From Phorcus lineatus (lineage: Eukaryota; Mollusca; Gastropoda; Trochida; Trochidae), in assembly GCA_921293015.1 (NCBI GenBank), contig OV121087.1, positions 7,328,501-7,392,500 of the forward strand: DNA of 64,000 bases. Direction: 5' to 3'. The notes below the pieces were generated by a model. It was not told the origin of the DNA and ran no database searches. It saw nothing but the letters and a program-made list of their open reading frames with translations. Positions 11,966 through 22,184 of the stretch are shown in pieces. Both the position numbers and the translations under genes were made by a program. Every line of letters begins with the position of its first letter. The first letter of the stretch is position 1.

Positions 11966-12284
11966 TACCATATTTCCTGTAATAGATACCACTGGCGTCA
12001 ATTTTAGACCAGGTTTTATATTTTATCTTTTGGCAAGATAAATCATCACCCACTTACAATGGTTTTATTTTGGGGGCTTAGCTATTTATAATTGAATGTG
12101 AACAGAATGATAGCAGTTGCATTTCTTTGCCAGTAAAGGGGGAACTGCTCATGTCTCTTTGATTATCAAGAAATCAATTAGGTTACCCCCAGCAATTATT
12201 TCGAGACTGGCCTCTATCTTTACTTACATGGTCATACCCCTGACGCCAATTCTAGACCAGGTATCTATTTGAGGAAATATGGTA
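11966..12284. mobile_element. MITE, about 320 bases, inverted ends
   Basis: The left end TACCATATTTCCTGTAATAG (11966) and the right end, ending GAGGAAATATGGTA at 12284, are inverted copies over about 27 bases. Just inside, the words GGCGTCAATTTTAGACCAGG (from about 11993) and GACGCCAATTCTAGACCAGG (from about 12242) recur in direct orientation. There is no coding capacity. Confidence 0.6.
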
Positions 12285-13269
12285 TATCTAGGCAAAACGT
12301 TCTTGTGATGCCGGGTAAGACTTGCCTAGCAAAATATATCAAGGGAATTTGATCTTATTATGTGGCTGACATGACTTAGACCGATGTCAAATCAATAATG
12401 TGCAATTTATGAGCAAAATAATTGAAACTTACCGATGTCAATCAAATCATTACTCAATAATAACATTTAACATTATATATATCAGAGTTGAAACTTCGAC
12501 TTATAAGGCATTGTTATTCATAATATCTGAGCTTTGTCGATGTCTCCCAAGCTTGTGGGGAGGCCTAGTTAATTTGAATTAAAGTAAGAAATGTGTCACT
12601 TACACGTAAAATTTATGTTTCGCCTCAGTTTTCGTGTCTTAGCAAAGCTGACACTTATTTTTTTTTAACTTTTCACATTTGCTTGAATTATTTTTCTCTG
12701 AAGATGTCAACAACAGAACTCGTTAATATCAGAGTACACTGCCCTTGTTTCAGACTTCCGCCGCTTGGGGATAGCTCTAGGAGGGGAATTCGTACCCAAA
12801 CCGAACTCGTACCAACATTCATTTGGGGAACTCTACCCCAAACGGGTACGACTCCAACGGGTAGGAATAATCGGACTCGAGCACCCATGACGTGACACCT
12901 GATATGCACCCAAAAAAAACCAGCTTTAGATCTGAACGCACACATTTATCGTCAGAACTACGCAGTTGTGCAAAAAGTGTATACCTAAAAAATTTTCATT
13001 AAAATGTTTTCGTTGAAACAATTTTGAACTTTTCATGTTGAATTGAAATCAACATAGTTTGAAGAAAAACATTCATATAATTATATGATTCATATTTTAG
13101 TATATTTTGTATTTATAATATCATCACAAACATTAAAATGGATTAAAAGAATAAGCGGTAATGATTGCAAATGGACATATACTTGTTTACCGATCAACTA
13201 AAATTCCTCTTCTGCTAACGGATAATTCCATTTGCAACTAACTCCTTTTGGAAAGACATACTTTTAGAA
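12285..13269. other. Intergenic with a GC-richer patch
   Basis: Most of the stretch is AT-rich. At about 12750-12895 a patch is distinctly richer in GC and CpG, with repeated words of the type CGGGTACGACTCC / CGGGTAGG and ACCCCAAACGGG. It has no splice-bounded coding frame; overlapping open frames on both strands reflect composition rather than a gene. Confidence 0.35.
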
Positions 13270-13915
13270 TGGTCAGATTGTTTCTCAATGAATAAAAAGG
13301 AAATCGTAAATGAAGAAGATATACAATGCCAATCATTATGGAACAACGACAATATTACAATTGATAAACGTCCTTTTTTGTATTATGAATGGTATGAGAA
13401 AGGTGTTGTTTTTGTGAATGATAAGCTTCATGATGACGGTAGATTGTTAACATATGAAGAATTTTTCACTACGTTTTCTATTAAGACTAACTTTCTAACT
13501 TATGAATCAGTGAAAAGAGCCATAATGGCATATACCCGATCACATATGAACACAAAGCAATTAAAGAAGAAATTGTCGAATCCTATTTATCCATTCAATG
13601 TATCAAAGATTGACCTCATAATTGGTAATAAAAAAAATGTACGCCTCTCTTATATAAACTCAAAATTTGTTCGCCTGCCATGCTATTCAAAATGGGGAAA
13701 AATCCTAAAAAGTGACCTTGAAGAAAATGATTGGAAATTTTTTTAAATATCATTGCCAATAAATATACGAGAAGCACAGACTTGAAATGGTTGCAATATA
13801 GAATTATTCACAATATTCTCCCATCAAAACAATTTCTTTATAAAATTGGATATATATCATGACCATTATGTTCAATTATAAACAATTAATCATATTTTTT
13901 GGGAATGTGAACCTA
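13270..13915 (+). pseudogene. LINE ORF2 C-terminal remnant (L1-like), cut by Tc1
   Basis: The frame at 13288-13746 reads like the C-terminal part of an L1-type ORF2: a SLWNNDNITIDKRPFLYYEW-type start, then YEEF and FLTYESVKRAI segments. After a break near 13745, other frames continue with WLQYRIIHNILPSKQFLYKI and finally NHIFWECEP, the zinc-knuckle-like end common in these proteins. Stops and frame changes show it is dead. The Tc1 element at 13916-15597 sits right after the ECEP codons, and I cannot trace the LINE clearly beyond the far side of Tc1. Confidence 0.6.
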
Positions 13916-15597
13916 CAGCTGCCAACCAAAAGTCTGTTTAATTCATAAATGAATTATCAATTGAACAATTACAGGAATACTATAAAACATTTTGCTGCAA
14001 ATAATCACACATTTACAGTTTGAAGTCATGATACATATGCAAATGTTATCGAACTTAATCTTGATTTTTAAAAAATGTGTAAATTGAAGCCTCCCAATAC
14101 CTTGTAAAATTACAACCCTGGATCTCAAGATACAACTCTAAGATGACCAAGCAGAAGAAAACGTGAGTACATGCGTTTATGTAATCAAATTGACTAAAGT
14201 CCTGTTGTTCCTGGATGTAATACACTTGCACTCGTGTTTACATTGATAAAGGACTAGTTTCTGTTTAAGCAATATGCAATTTGAACCTTTTTAAATTTGG
14301 TTATAGCAATTCAGTCAGAACTCTTTAGCACTTTCTTTGGGGGCTAATGTTCGATTAAAATGTCATTCACACCCTATTATCTAATAAACAATAATTTATA
14401 AATGATAATAATCTTTCATTTTACAGGAAGCGACTTTTTGAACAAAAAACATGGACAATTTTCGAGAGGACCCAAATTATCACTCTTAGAGACACTGGTA
14501 TGTCATGAAAGGCAGTGAAGAAACACATGGAGAAAAACCATCAATGTCATGTTTCTGTGCAAGGCATGATAAAACTGTATTCAAAATATAAATCATTAGG
14601 GTCTGTTGACGACTATAAGAGATCTGGCAGACCGAAATGTACGTCACAGCGTGAAGATCGAATCATCAGAAAAGAGTGTATCCGCGATAGATATGCAACG
14701 CTGAACATCCTGCACAGAAGATTGCGACTAACTCTTGGCAGACGTATTAGTCAGATGACCATCTCCAGAAGATTACGACATTTTGGACTCAAATGTTATG
14801 TTCCAAGTAGAAAACCGTTCCTGAATAAAACTCAGAGAAACAAGAGATTATTGTGGGCTCGTCGTCATCGCCATTTTAAGGTGCCAGATTGGAATAAAGT
14901 TCTTTTTTCCGATGAATCGATCTTCAGATGCTTCTCAATTCGTCGACGAATGACAGTGAGGCGTTTGACACATGAACGGTACCGACATTATTGTCTACAA
15001 ACAACTGTAAAGCACCCACCCCAAGTTCATGTTTGGGGGATGATGTCTCCAAATGGTCCAGGAATTATGAAACGTGTGACAGGAACTCTAAATAGTCAGA
15101 GTTATCAGCAAAATATCATTAATGACATAAAAAAAAGATGGTTCTTGTCTTGTATTTCCTAACTATGATTTCACATTTCAGCAAGACAACGCCCCTGCAC
15201 ATAACTCAAGATCTACCCGCGAATTTCTTGCTGCCAAGGGAGTTGGTTTGCTGGATTGGCCCGGAAACAGTCCAGACATGAACCCAATAGAGACTCTCTG
15301 GGATATGATTGGCAAAAAAATAGCCAAGGATATGCCTACTTCCAGTAAACAACTTTGGGAATCAGTGAAGAAACACTGGTATGGATTGAAGAAAACCGAC
15401 CTCCAACCATTGTACAACAGTATGCCTAAAAGAGTCCGTGCTGTGATAAGAAATAAGGGCGGGGCCACTCCTTATTAATATGACATTGCATATATAAAGT
15501 TAAGCCATCATGTCCAGCTTCTATTTTGTGAAATTGCCTTGTACATTCTGGAATAAAGTTGTTTAAACATGTTAAACGGACTTTTGGTTGGCAGCTG
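13916..15597 (+). mobile_element. Tc1-family DNA transposon, 1682 bases
   Basis: The ends are perfect-looking inverted repeats of about 26 bases apart from one change: CAGCTGCCAACCAAAAGTC then YGTTTAA on the left, and the reverse complement ending at 15597. TA dinucleotides lie immediately outside at 13914-13915 and 15598-15599, the usual Tc1 target duplication. The length is close to the 1.6-1.7 kb common for the family. The single gene inside (14143-15478) has a stop and a frameshift, so this copy cannot make its own transposase, although the ends look recent enough to be recognised. Confidence 0.85.
14143..15478 (+). pseudogene. Tc1 transposase, intron-containing, inactivated (DD34E)
   Basis: Transposase cuts and pastes the element through an N-terminal helix-turn-helix and a DDE catalytic core. 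A short first exon (ATG at 14143, MTKQKKT) can be joined to a second by a donor GTGAGT at 14163 and an acceptor TTTTACAG ending at 14426, restoring frame exactly. The second exon carries the RSGRPK hook, then the first catalytic Asp in FSDES, the second in QQDNAPAH and the Glu in NSPDMNPIETLWD; 34 residues separate the last two, as in Tc1 (DD34E). Two lesions kill it: a TGA at 14506, where the sense reading GMS-x-KAV is expected, and a frameshift between about 15135 and 15180, just before the second Asp. The reading ends at 15478. Confidence 0.85.
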
Positions 15598-16227
15598 TAT
15601 AGTGTAGGAGAAATGCTCCGGAAAGATTCTGGGAGTCACGGACGACAAGAATACACGCAATATTTTAAGGCGGGTGTATAATAAAGATAAACACTTTCTT
15701 ATCTGAGTGTGAACTCCGTGTATTGATGCTCCGCCGATACGCTTCTCGAGAATTTGAGACTGCATATAGCGGGGAATATTTTGGGAACATCTGCATCTGA
15801 CCTTCATAAGTGAAGTGACCTTTGACCATGAGAGTCTCTTGGAGATTAGCTAGCTAGTTATTTCAGGCATGTTTACAGTTTATTTCGATCATTTGATCAT
15901 TTACAGCGTATTAGTTACAATTGAGCGATAGACTAAAGTGACGATAAATGTCAATTAATAACAATCACGCTATAAGAGGCAATTCTTACTTCTTAAAAAA
16001 ACACACCCAGTTCACTTGAATTATGAAATCTTGTGAAGACATAGATTAACACCTGATATGATTGTATGTCTGCGAGAAGACTCCGACATCTTTTTTTGAT
16101 ATAACTGACTGCCCCAACACACTGGACAATTGGGAATTTTACAAATGGGGTGATTGATAGATGCTCTTATCGGGTATAAAGTATAGGTTGAAGTCCTCAG
16201 ATTCTGTCTTGGTTTCATGTATATGTA
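15598..16227. other. Between Tc1 and the minisatellite, nothing recognised
   Basis: The word GTCACGGACGACAAGAA at about 15635 recurs near 51066 (TCACGGACGACAAGAA), so part of this stretch may be a dispersed repeat. The LINE broken by Tc1 is not clearly continued here. No gene is supported. Confidence 0.35.
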
Positions 16228-16572
16228 GATATCAGATACCTTAGATAGACCGCAGGGTGGATCAGATACACTAGACAGGCCGCAGGGTGGGTCAGGTACC
16301 CCAGATAGCCCGCAGGGTTGTAGAGGTACCCAAGATAGGCCTTATGGTTGGTCAGGTACGACAGACAGACCCAGGGATGGTCAGATACGACAGACATACT
16401 GCAGGGTAAGTCAGGTACGACAGGCAGACCGCAGGGTGGGTCAGGTACCCAAGATAGACCGTTTGGTGCGTCAGGTACGACAGACGGACCACAGGGTTGG
16501 TCAGGTACCCCAGTTAGACCGCAGGGTTGGTCAAGTACCCCAGGTAGAGCGCAGGGTTACGACAGACAAACC
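16228..16572. repeat. 30-base minisatellite, about 11 copies
   Basis: The unit is close to GGTCAGGTACCCCAGATAGA followed by CCGCAGGGTT, with 10-30 per cent divergence between copies. Because 30 is a multiple of three, open frames exist on both strands: a GRPQGWSGTP-like decapeptide repeat on the plus strand and a GYLTNPAVYL-like one on the minus strand. I see no splice sites, start context or signal that would make either a real protein. A perfect Pol III B-box word, GGTTCGATCCC, lies 26 bases downstream at 16598-16608. Confidence 0.75.
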
Positions 16573-17699
16573 TAGGCGAAGCCTATCCCGAGTCATAGGT
16601 TCGATCCCGATGTATTTTATGAAACATTTGTAAATTTCTTAAGCCATCTGTGTTTTTTATAATCAGAATTACCTTCAGTAATTTTTGAGAACTTAAAAAT
16701 TAAAGTAAAAGAATTGAGTTAGGAGACCTCATTTGAGATGTATTTGTTATTTAAGGGGACAGTCTTATCGGGGGAAGTTTTATGGACAGAGAATTAAAAG
16801 GGACATTTCCGTTTATACAAGTATGTTATTACATATAATATTATTACATAAGTGAAGACCTCAAATGAGGTCATAGATAGACAGAAGTTTGTAACTAAAG
16901 TACAAAGGCATAAGTTCACTTCCAGTTTGGATGCGAGTTTATTTGGTTACGAATCCACCGACTTAAACCACCAAGAAGCGGTAGAAAGATGAACTAAGGG
17001 CAGTCTACTCTGCTAGTGAAGAGTTCTTTTGTTGACATTGCTAATAAATACATCAGTGAAAAAGACCATTAGACATGAAATTTCCTTGACAATGAAATGT
17101 AAAACTTTAACCGGAAAATTAGTAACAAACTTGCTTGGACATAGAAACTGAGGCAAAACTCATATTTTACAGTAAGTCAATAGTTTTCCATCTTAAATCA
17201 ACAGTCTGTCATATTCCAGTATCGTTATTTCACCAAAATGAATATCATGGATTTTTTTTCTTTTGAGCTAAATTTTACACAAAAAAGTTTACATACTTTT
17301 AGAAAATAACCCCAATCAGTTTAGATAATAGACATAACTGTTGAAATGTATGACTTGCGCTTATACTAATTAATTCAAGTAAGTATAAATATAAGCATGT
17401 AGCATGCACAAAAGAGGACGTACGTTTTCAGGGTATAAATCTTAAGATTGAATAGGGGACCATCGATGGAGACAGTGCATGCATCTGTTACACTCTTCAT
17501 AAGTGTGAGGGAACAGCCCGGTCGGTGCAATCCATGTAATATTTTACCTTCCTTAACTGTCAATACTTAATTATTCACTTCTTCTGATTTTTTGTAATTA
17601 TTTGACGGAAAATGTAGAGAAATGTGTAATCATACCTGGAACTGTACATCTTTGAGTGTGTTAAAATTACATGAAAATCACTTTTGTTTTTCCTTTCAG
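16573..17699. other. Upstream flank of the plus-strand zinc-finger gene
   Basis: A small imperfect inverted repeat, GACCTCATTTGAGATG at about 16726 and GACCTCAAATGAGGTC at about 16857, brackets 130 bases. The acceptor TTTTTCCTTTCAG at 17687-17699 ends this stretch and opens the coding exon of the zinc-finger gene. An upstream exon must exist if that acceptor is used, but I could not single it out. Confidence 0.4.
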
Positions 17700-17712
17700 T
17701 TTGATCCAAAAT

Positions 17713-18729
17713 ATGCCGCGCTTATCCAAGGCGGAGAGGTTGGAGGTTACAGAGTTGATAAAGAAAGGGAAGTCCCTGCGTGAAGTTGCCCAAAAAATGA
17801 ACACTGCACCTAGTACGATTCAAAGACTAATGAAAAGACACAATGAAACCGGTTCTATTGAGGACAGACCCAGATCTGGTAGACCTAAAATCCCTCTTAT
17901 AGCAGAAAGCTCCTGGTTTGAATGCGTTGGCCAGAAACGATCATTTGTGTGTACAGAATGTGGGAAAACATTTAATCGCTATCATCGACTTAAAACTCAC
18001 ATCCAAATTCACAGCCCTGAAAAACGATACCAATGTGATCAGTGTGGGCGAGGATTCTATAATAACTCCACTTTAAAGAGACATTTACGCACACACACAG
18101 GAGAAAAACCCTATATATGTGAGTATTGTGCTCGAGGATTTGCTGACATGGGGACAATGACAACTCACATCCGAACTCACACGGGGGAGAGACCACATAA
18201 GTGTCATCTGTGCGACCATGCATGTCGGTCTGCTGGCAATCTACACCATCACATGAGAGTTCATAGAGACAAGGATGGCAACATTCCGAGGCCAATAAAT
18301 GTGCAACCAACAAAAGCGCAGGCAGTGCCTATATTTGAAGGTATTGACGTATTAAGGAGGGCTAGAAGAAAATACGAACAGTTAAATGACGGAAGTTGGT
18401 TGGAGGACACAAGCGACAGTGAATCAGACGAAGGGAATAATACCCGCATTGATAGTTTGTCCTTTTCAACATTGCGGTCTGACAATGAGATAGACAATTA
18501 TACGAAGACAACATTTGAAAATAAAGAGGGAGCTTCACTGAAAGTGGAGTTTAAAACAGAAACTAAGGTTGGACCCGACCAAAGTGAAAGTTCCGATTAT
18601 GTGAAAGTAAAAGATAATTATTTTGATGATATTAGAGAGGAGACGAAAGTTAAGGTTGATGTTGAAAAAGACGATTTTGGAGTTATTGCTGAAGGTGATA
18701 TTAAACAGGAGCCCATTGAAGATGAATGA
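17713..18729 (+). CDS. Transposase-type HTH plus four C2H2 zinc fingers, copy 2
   Basis: The 338-residue protein has the same order of parts as the minus-strand copy at 10483-11502: an HTH in residues 1-60 ending DRPRSGRPK, four C2H2 fingers at about 78-184, a conserved segment PTKAQAVPIFEGIDVLRRAR, an acidic SDSESDEGN stretch and a diverged tail with IKQEP near the end. The ATG at 17713 follows an acceptor ending at 17699; translation upstream of it would run into the intron. Changes against copy 1 fall on likely DNA contacts: SH to AP at the start of the HTH recognition helix, and in finger 1 Gly to Arg at helix position 3 and Asn to Thr at position 6. Fingers 3 and 4 are identical. The frame is intact. 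It is a probable nuclear transcription regulator; its targets are unknown. Confidence 0.85.
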   Translation: MPRLSKAERLEVTELIKKGKSLREVAQKMNTAPSTIQRLMKRHNETGSIEDRPRSGRPKIPLIAESSWFECVGQKRSFVCTECGKTFNRYHRLKTHIQIHSPEKRYQCDQCGRGFYNNSTLKRHLRTHTGEKPYICEYCARGFADMGTMTTHIRTHTGERPHKCHLCDHACRSAGNLHHHMRVHRDKDGNIPRPINVQPTKAQAVPIFEGIDVLRRARRKYEQLNDGSWLEDTSDSESDEGNNTRIDSLSFSTLRSDNEIDNYTKTTFENKEGASLKVEFKTETKVGPDQSESSDYVKVKDNYFDDIREETKVKVDVEKDDFGVIAEGDIKQEPIEDE

Positions 18730-20928
18730 AACTCTTATTATAATGATGATTTCAGAGAAGTATCGGATGTTAAAGTGTACATTTTGCAAAAACATGGTAT
18801 CAAAAAAGGAAGAGACGACTTTATATAAATTAGAATACGAAACACGAAACAAAAGTAAAGGTAAACCTGATCGAAGAAGTTAAAGAAAATGTCATTGATT
18901 TTAATTTTGAGTCAATAGTTAAAGTGGATGATTCATTGAAAAAACATGTCAAACGGGGAAACTTCTTTAGGTGAAGAATCTGAAAAAAGGAAACTGAAAA
19001 CCTTCAAGCTTGAGGTTAGAGTCAAGATCACCTGTGTTGTGACATTGGACAGGAACTAATGGAAATTGTGTGACGGGATTATTTTAAGGCTGATATAACT
19101 GTAAAGCTTGATTATTATCCTCCAGAAGTAATCCTAAGGTTTTGCTATCTTTGTCGTTGACGTTGATTTACAAATAGATTGTGATACGATTATGATATCT
19201 CAAATTCTTTGAACATCTTGTTGTCACAAACTGTGTGAGAGAGACGTGAATTCTATCAAGCAATTTACAAAATTACACATTTTTGTTGCCAAAATTTGAA
19301 AAATGATTTTACAAAAAACCATGTGCCAAAGAATTTTACAAATATGAACTCCCCAAAAGATATCAAAAGATATGTATTGTTGTGTTCTTGAAGGTATATA
19401 ACATGTGTTTCGATGTTTAAGGAACACCAACATTATTTCCTTGCGAGATTAGAAGAGAAAGAAGTCACTGTTGAGGTTTAAGGAATTAATTGAAGTGTTA
19501 TAAATCACCTCCTTCCTAGCGGTTCAGCCGATTTTTAAAAGAAATTTGCATGGGGAGTTTCGAACCCCTAAAACTCCCACTCGGATCCGTCACTGTAGAG
19601 TCCTTGTCTTCCGGTCTTGATGTTTTGCGTTGTGTATGCTTTTCAGGAGTTAAATTACAGTTATTCTTTGAAAAGCCAAACCCAATCGGCCAACTGCACA
19701 TAGATAGTTCACAGTGAAATCAAAATAAAATGTATGTGGCGATTAGTATGTCAAGTTATCTGTGCCATTTGTGGAATGTTTGTTGTTGATTAAGTATTGT
19801 TGTTGTTGATTGAGTGTTGTTGCAAAAGCGGCTGCTGAAGTCATTGCACCCACGATACCTCTGTTACGAGTGGCTCATATTTCATAATACACGAGAATAT
19901 CGCAACAATTGTATGGTCCTTATTTTCATCCAATAAAAAAATTAGAGTAATCGATTGGTAACGTACAGTAATTGTTTTAAATCCTGATTTTGTTCAAAAA
20001 TCGGAAAATGAACCTCTGGTAAATAACTCAATAGTAATTTTGGTGTTTATGGTGTTTTATCAAGAGTAACTGAACAACTTATTTCGGTTTCTGTACAAAT
20101 ATGAAGTTTTTGTTCGATTCCTATTTAAAACTATCGTTTGCGATATTTTTGTCATTTTTTGGATGACTATGTGAGATGTTTGAATTTGTGAGAGCCAGTA
20201 TACGGTATTGTAGCACGTATCAATGGAAATGTCATGATAATCACGGGGTGTCTAGTCGCGCCACGTTCGCCTACGGTTTACTAAGACGAAATATTGCACC
20301 TTTTAGGAGGCGTAGAGATTTGCGTAATCTTTACGCGAACCCCACCACGGACCCCGCAAAATCAGTTCATTATTATGTCACATCGCAAATCTTTTCTCTG
20401 ATAATAAGTTTATGTTCAAATCTTAGACTACCACCTCAGATTTCGTATCGCGCAAGAATTAACTTAGAGCCTTAGTTAAAGGCAGATTCTAAACAGCTCT
20501 CAACAGAAGATAAAGTTGTCATATCACTGGAGGGATTTGAACCAATACTGCCAAGGTCAAAGAGAAAAAAAAAGAGTAGCTATGCTGTGGTTCTCAAATT
20601 AAAATTATTTATACCTAAAAATTTAACACTCATTTCATGGAAATTAGTTCATTTGGGATGCTCGTTAAAAAAGAAAAGAGATGAGAAAACAGAAAATACG
20701 GTTACAAATAAGGATTGCGGAAGGGGAATAGTTTATTGATAATCAAGACACCAATAACCCTAATAGACTGCTCAGAAAGAGATGTTTAGGTGTAGATGTA
20801 AGATGTATACAAGATATACATTATAATGTTCATGTTCAAACTACACAAATATACCTCAAAAGACGTGTTATTTCAACTTTGTCAATACTTATAAAATAAG
20901 TTTTAGGAAAATGTTATGTGTTACTCTG
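18730..20928. other. 3' flank of the copy 2 zinc-finger gene, then intergenic
   Basis: The first few hundred bases probably include the 3' untranslated region; candidate AATAAA words occur, for example near 19724. No match to the 3' flank of copy 1 is evident, so the duplicated unit ends close to the stop codon. A patch of higher GC at about 20180-20360 has no recognisable coding content. No transposon ends were identified. Confidence 0.4.
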
Positions 20929-21040
20929 TGACGTCATATCAATGCTAAGTGTCACCTCTGCGCTGAAGCTAAAGCTTAGGAAGAACGGGGTTTGAAAATA
21001 TAAGTTTTAGACTCTACCAACTACGTCTTCGATAAATACG
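20929..21040 (+). promoter_or_regulatory. Candidate CRE promoter and 5' non-coding exon
   Basis: A perfect palindromic cAMP response element TGACGTCA lies at 20929-20936. About 100 bases further on, TACG/GTGAGTGG at 21037-21048 is a near-consensus splice donor. The next good acceptor is GTATTTCAG ending at 22179, just before the ATG of the unrecognised four-exon gene, so a non-coding first exon ending at 21040 would fit. No TATA box was found at the right distance. The CRE match is seen directly; the transcription start and the exon are inference. Confidence 0.35.
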
Positions 21041-22179
21041 GTGAGTGGAATTTGGCAACACTTTCAGAAGAAATTAAAATGATAGCTTACATAAATGATA
21101 TATTTTTCTTCAACATATTTTGATTTTGGTCATCGAAATTATAAGGTAAGCCTACATATAGCCAATATGACATTGTATCATCCATATGGACTTTATACCA
21201 AAACATGAAATAAATTATTTGATAGATAGTATATATTTTGTCCTCATTTCAGATGTAACGTTTGAATGTCGTGTTTATTTTTAATTATACGGCATAATAT
21301 TTGCCCCAACGTCTTTCGTTTATTGATATATTTTCAGTCCAGTATTTCTAAGCTATCTTTGGTCATATCTCTTGTCTTGTAATTTGGTTGTGTTGCAGAA
21401 ATATCTTTCTCGGAAGTCAGTTCTGTGTATTTTTCAATGAAATGGAATAAAAGGAAAAGTTCATATTTGCAATGTTAACATTTTTTATTATGACGTCACA
21501 ATACAACGTCAGTCACGTGGCTGGACGATCCTTGGCTCTGAAAAAATTGTACAAATCATTAGACTTATGAATTTAAGATGATCTGGAAGGGTTTTGGCAT
21601 ATACTTTCTATATTCCCTTTTTAGAATAAATCTTTACTATGTAATGATAAGTGCATTAAATCCAATAAAACAAAATATAAATTAACCCTTGTATGATGTT
21701 ACTGAGAAAATGACAGTAAATATGTTAGGCGTCAAATATGACCCGGAAGATATAAAGTGCCATTTTACGGCATTATAAGCTACTAATTTTCAGATTATGA
21801 CTTAGATTAGCAAATGTATTACATATGTTAAGTGTATCAGAAAAGACAAACATTGGGAAGGTTATACCTCAGAAATATTTAGTGAGATATATTCAAATTT
21901 TAGACGGGTATGTACACTTGATTTTCTTGTCAATTTCCTATGTATATATCTATGCATTTTGGCATAAATATTTTACAAAATTATGTTTATAACTTGTATA
22001 TTATTTTACATGAATATTGAGCGCTGTGATCATTTTTGACACCAAACACCGTACAAGGGTTAAATGTTTATATTTTCATGAAGAGTCTATAAGTTTGACT
22101 CTGGTGACTCAAAGTTTAAATCCTTTGCGAATAAAAAAAACGGAGAAAAATATTATTATCGCAAGGGAACGTATTTCAG
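21041..22179 (+). other. Candidate first intron of the four-exon gene
   Basis: It is bounded by the donor GTGAGT at 21041 and the acceptor TATTTCAG at 22172-22179. It contains a second perfect TGACGTCA at 21491-21498 and an E-box CACGTG at 21514-21519 within 30 bases of each other, which could be an intronic regulatory site or an alternative promoter. Confidence 0.35.
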
Positions 22180-22184
22180 ACAAA

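Noticed and set aside
17990-18497. Minus-strand frames opposite the copy 2 zinc fingers (and plus-strand frames opposite copy 1)
   Set aside because: They are antisense shadows of the conserved finger-coding sequence.
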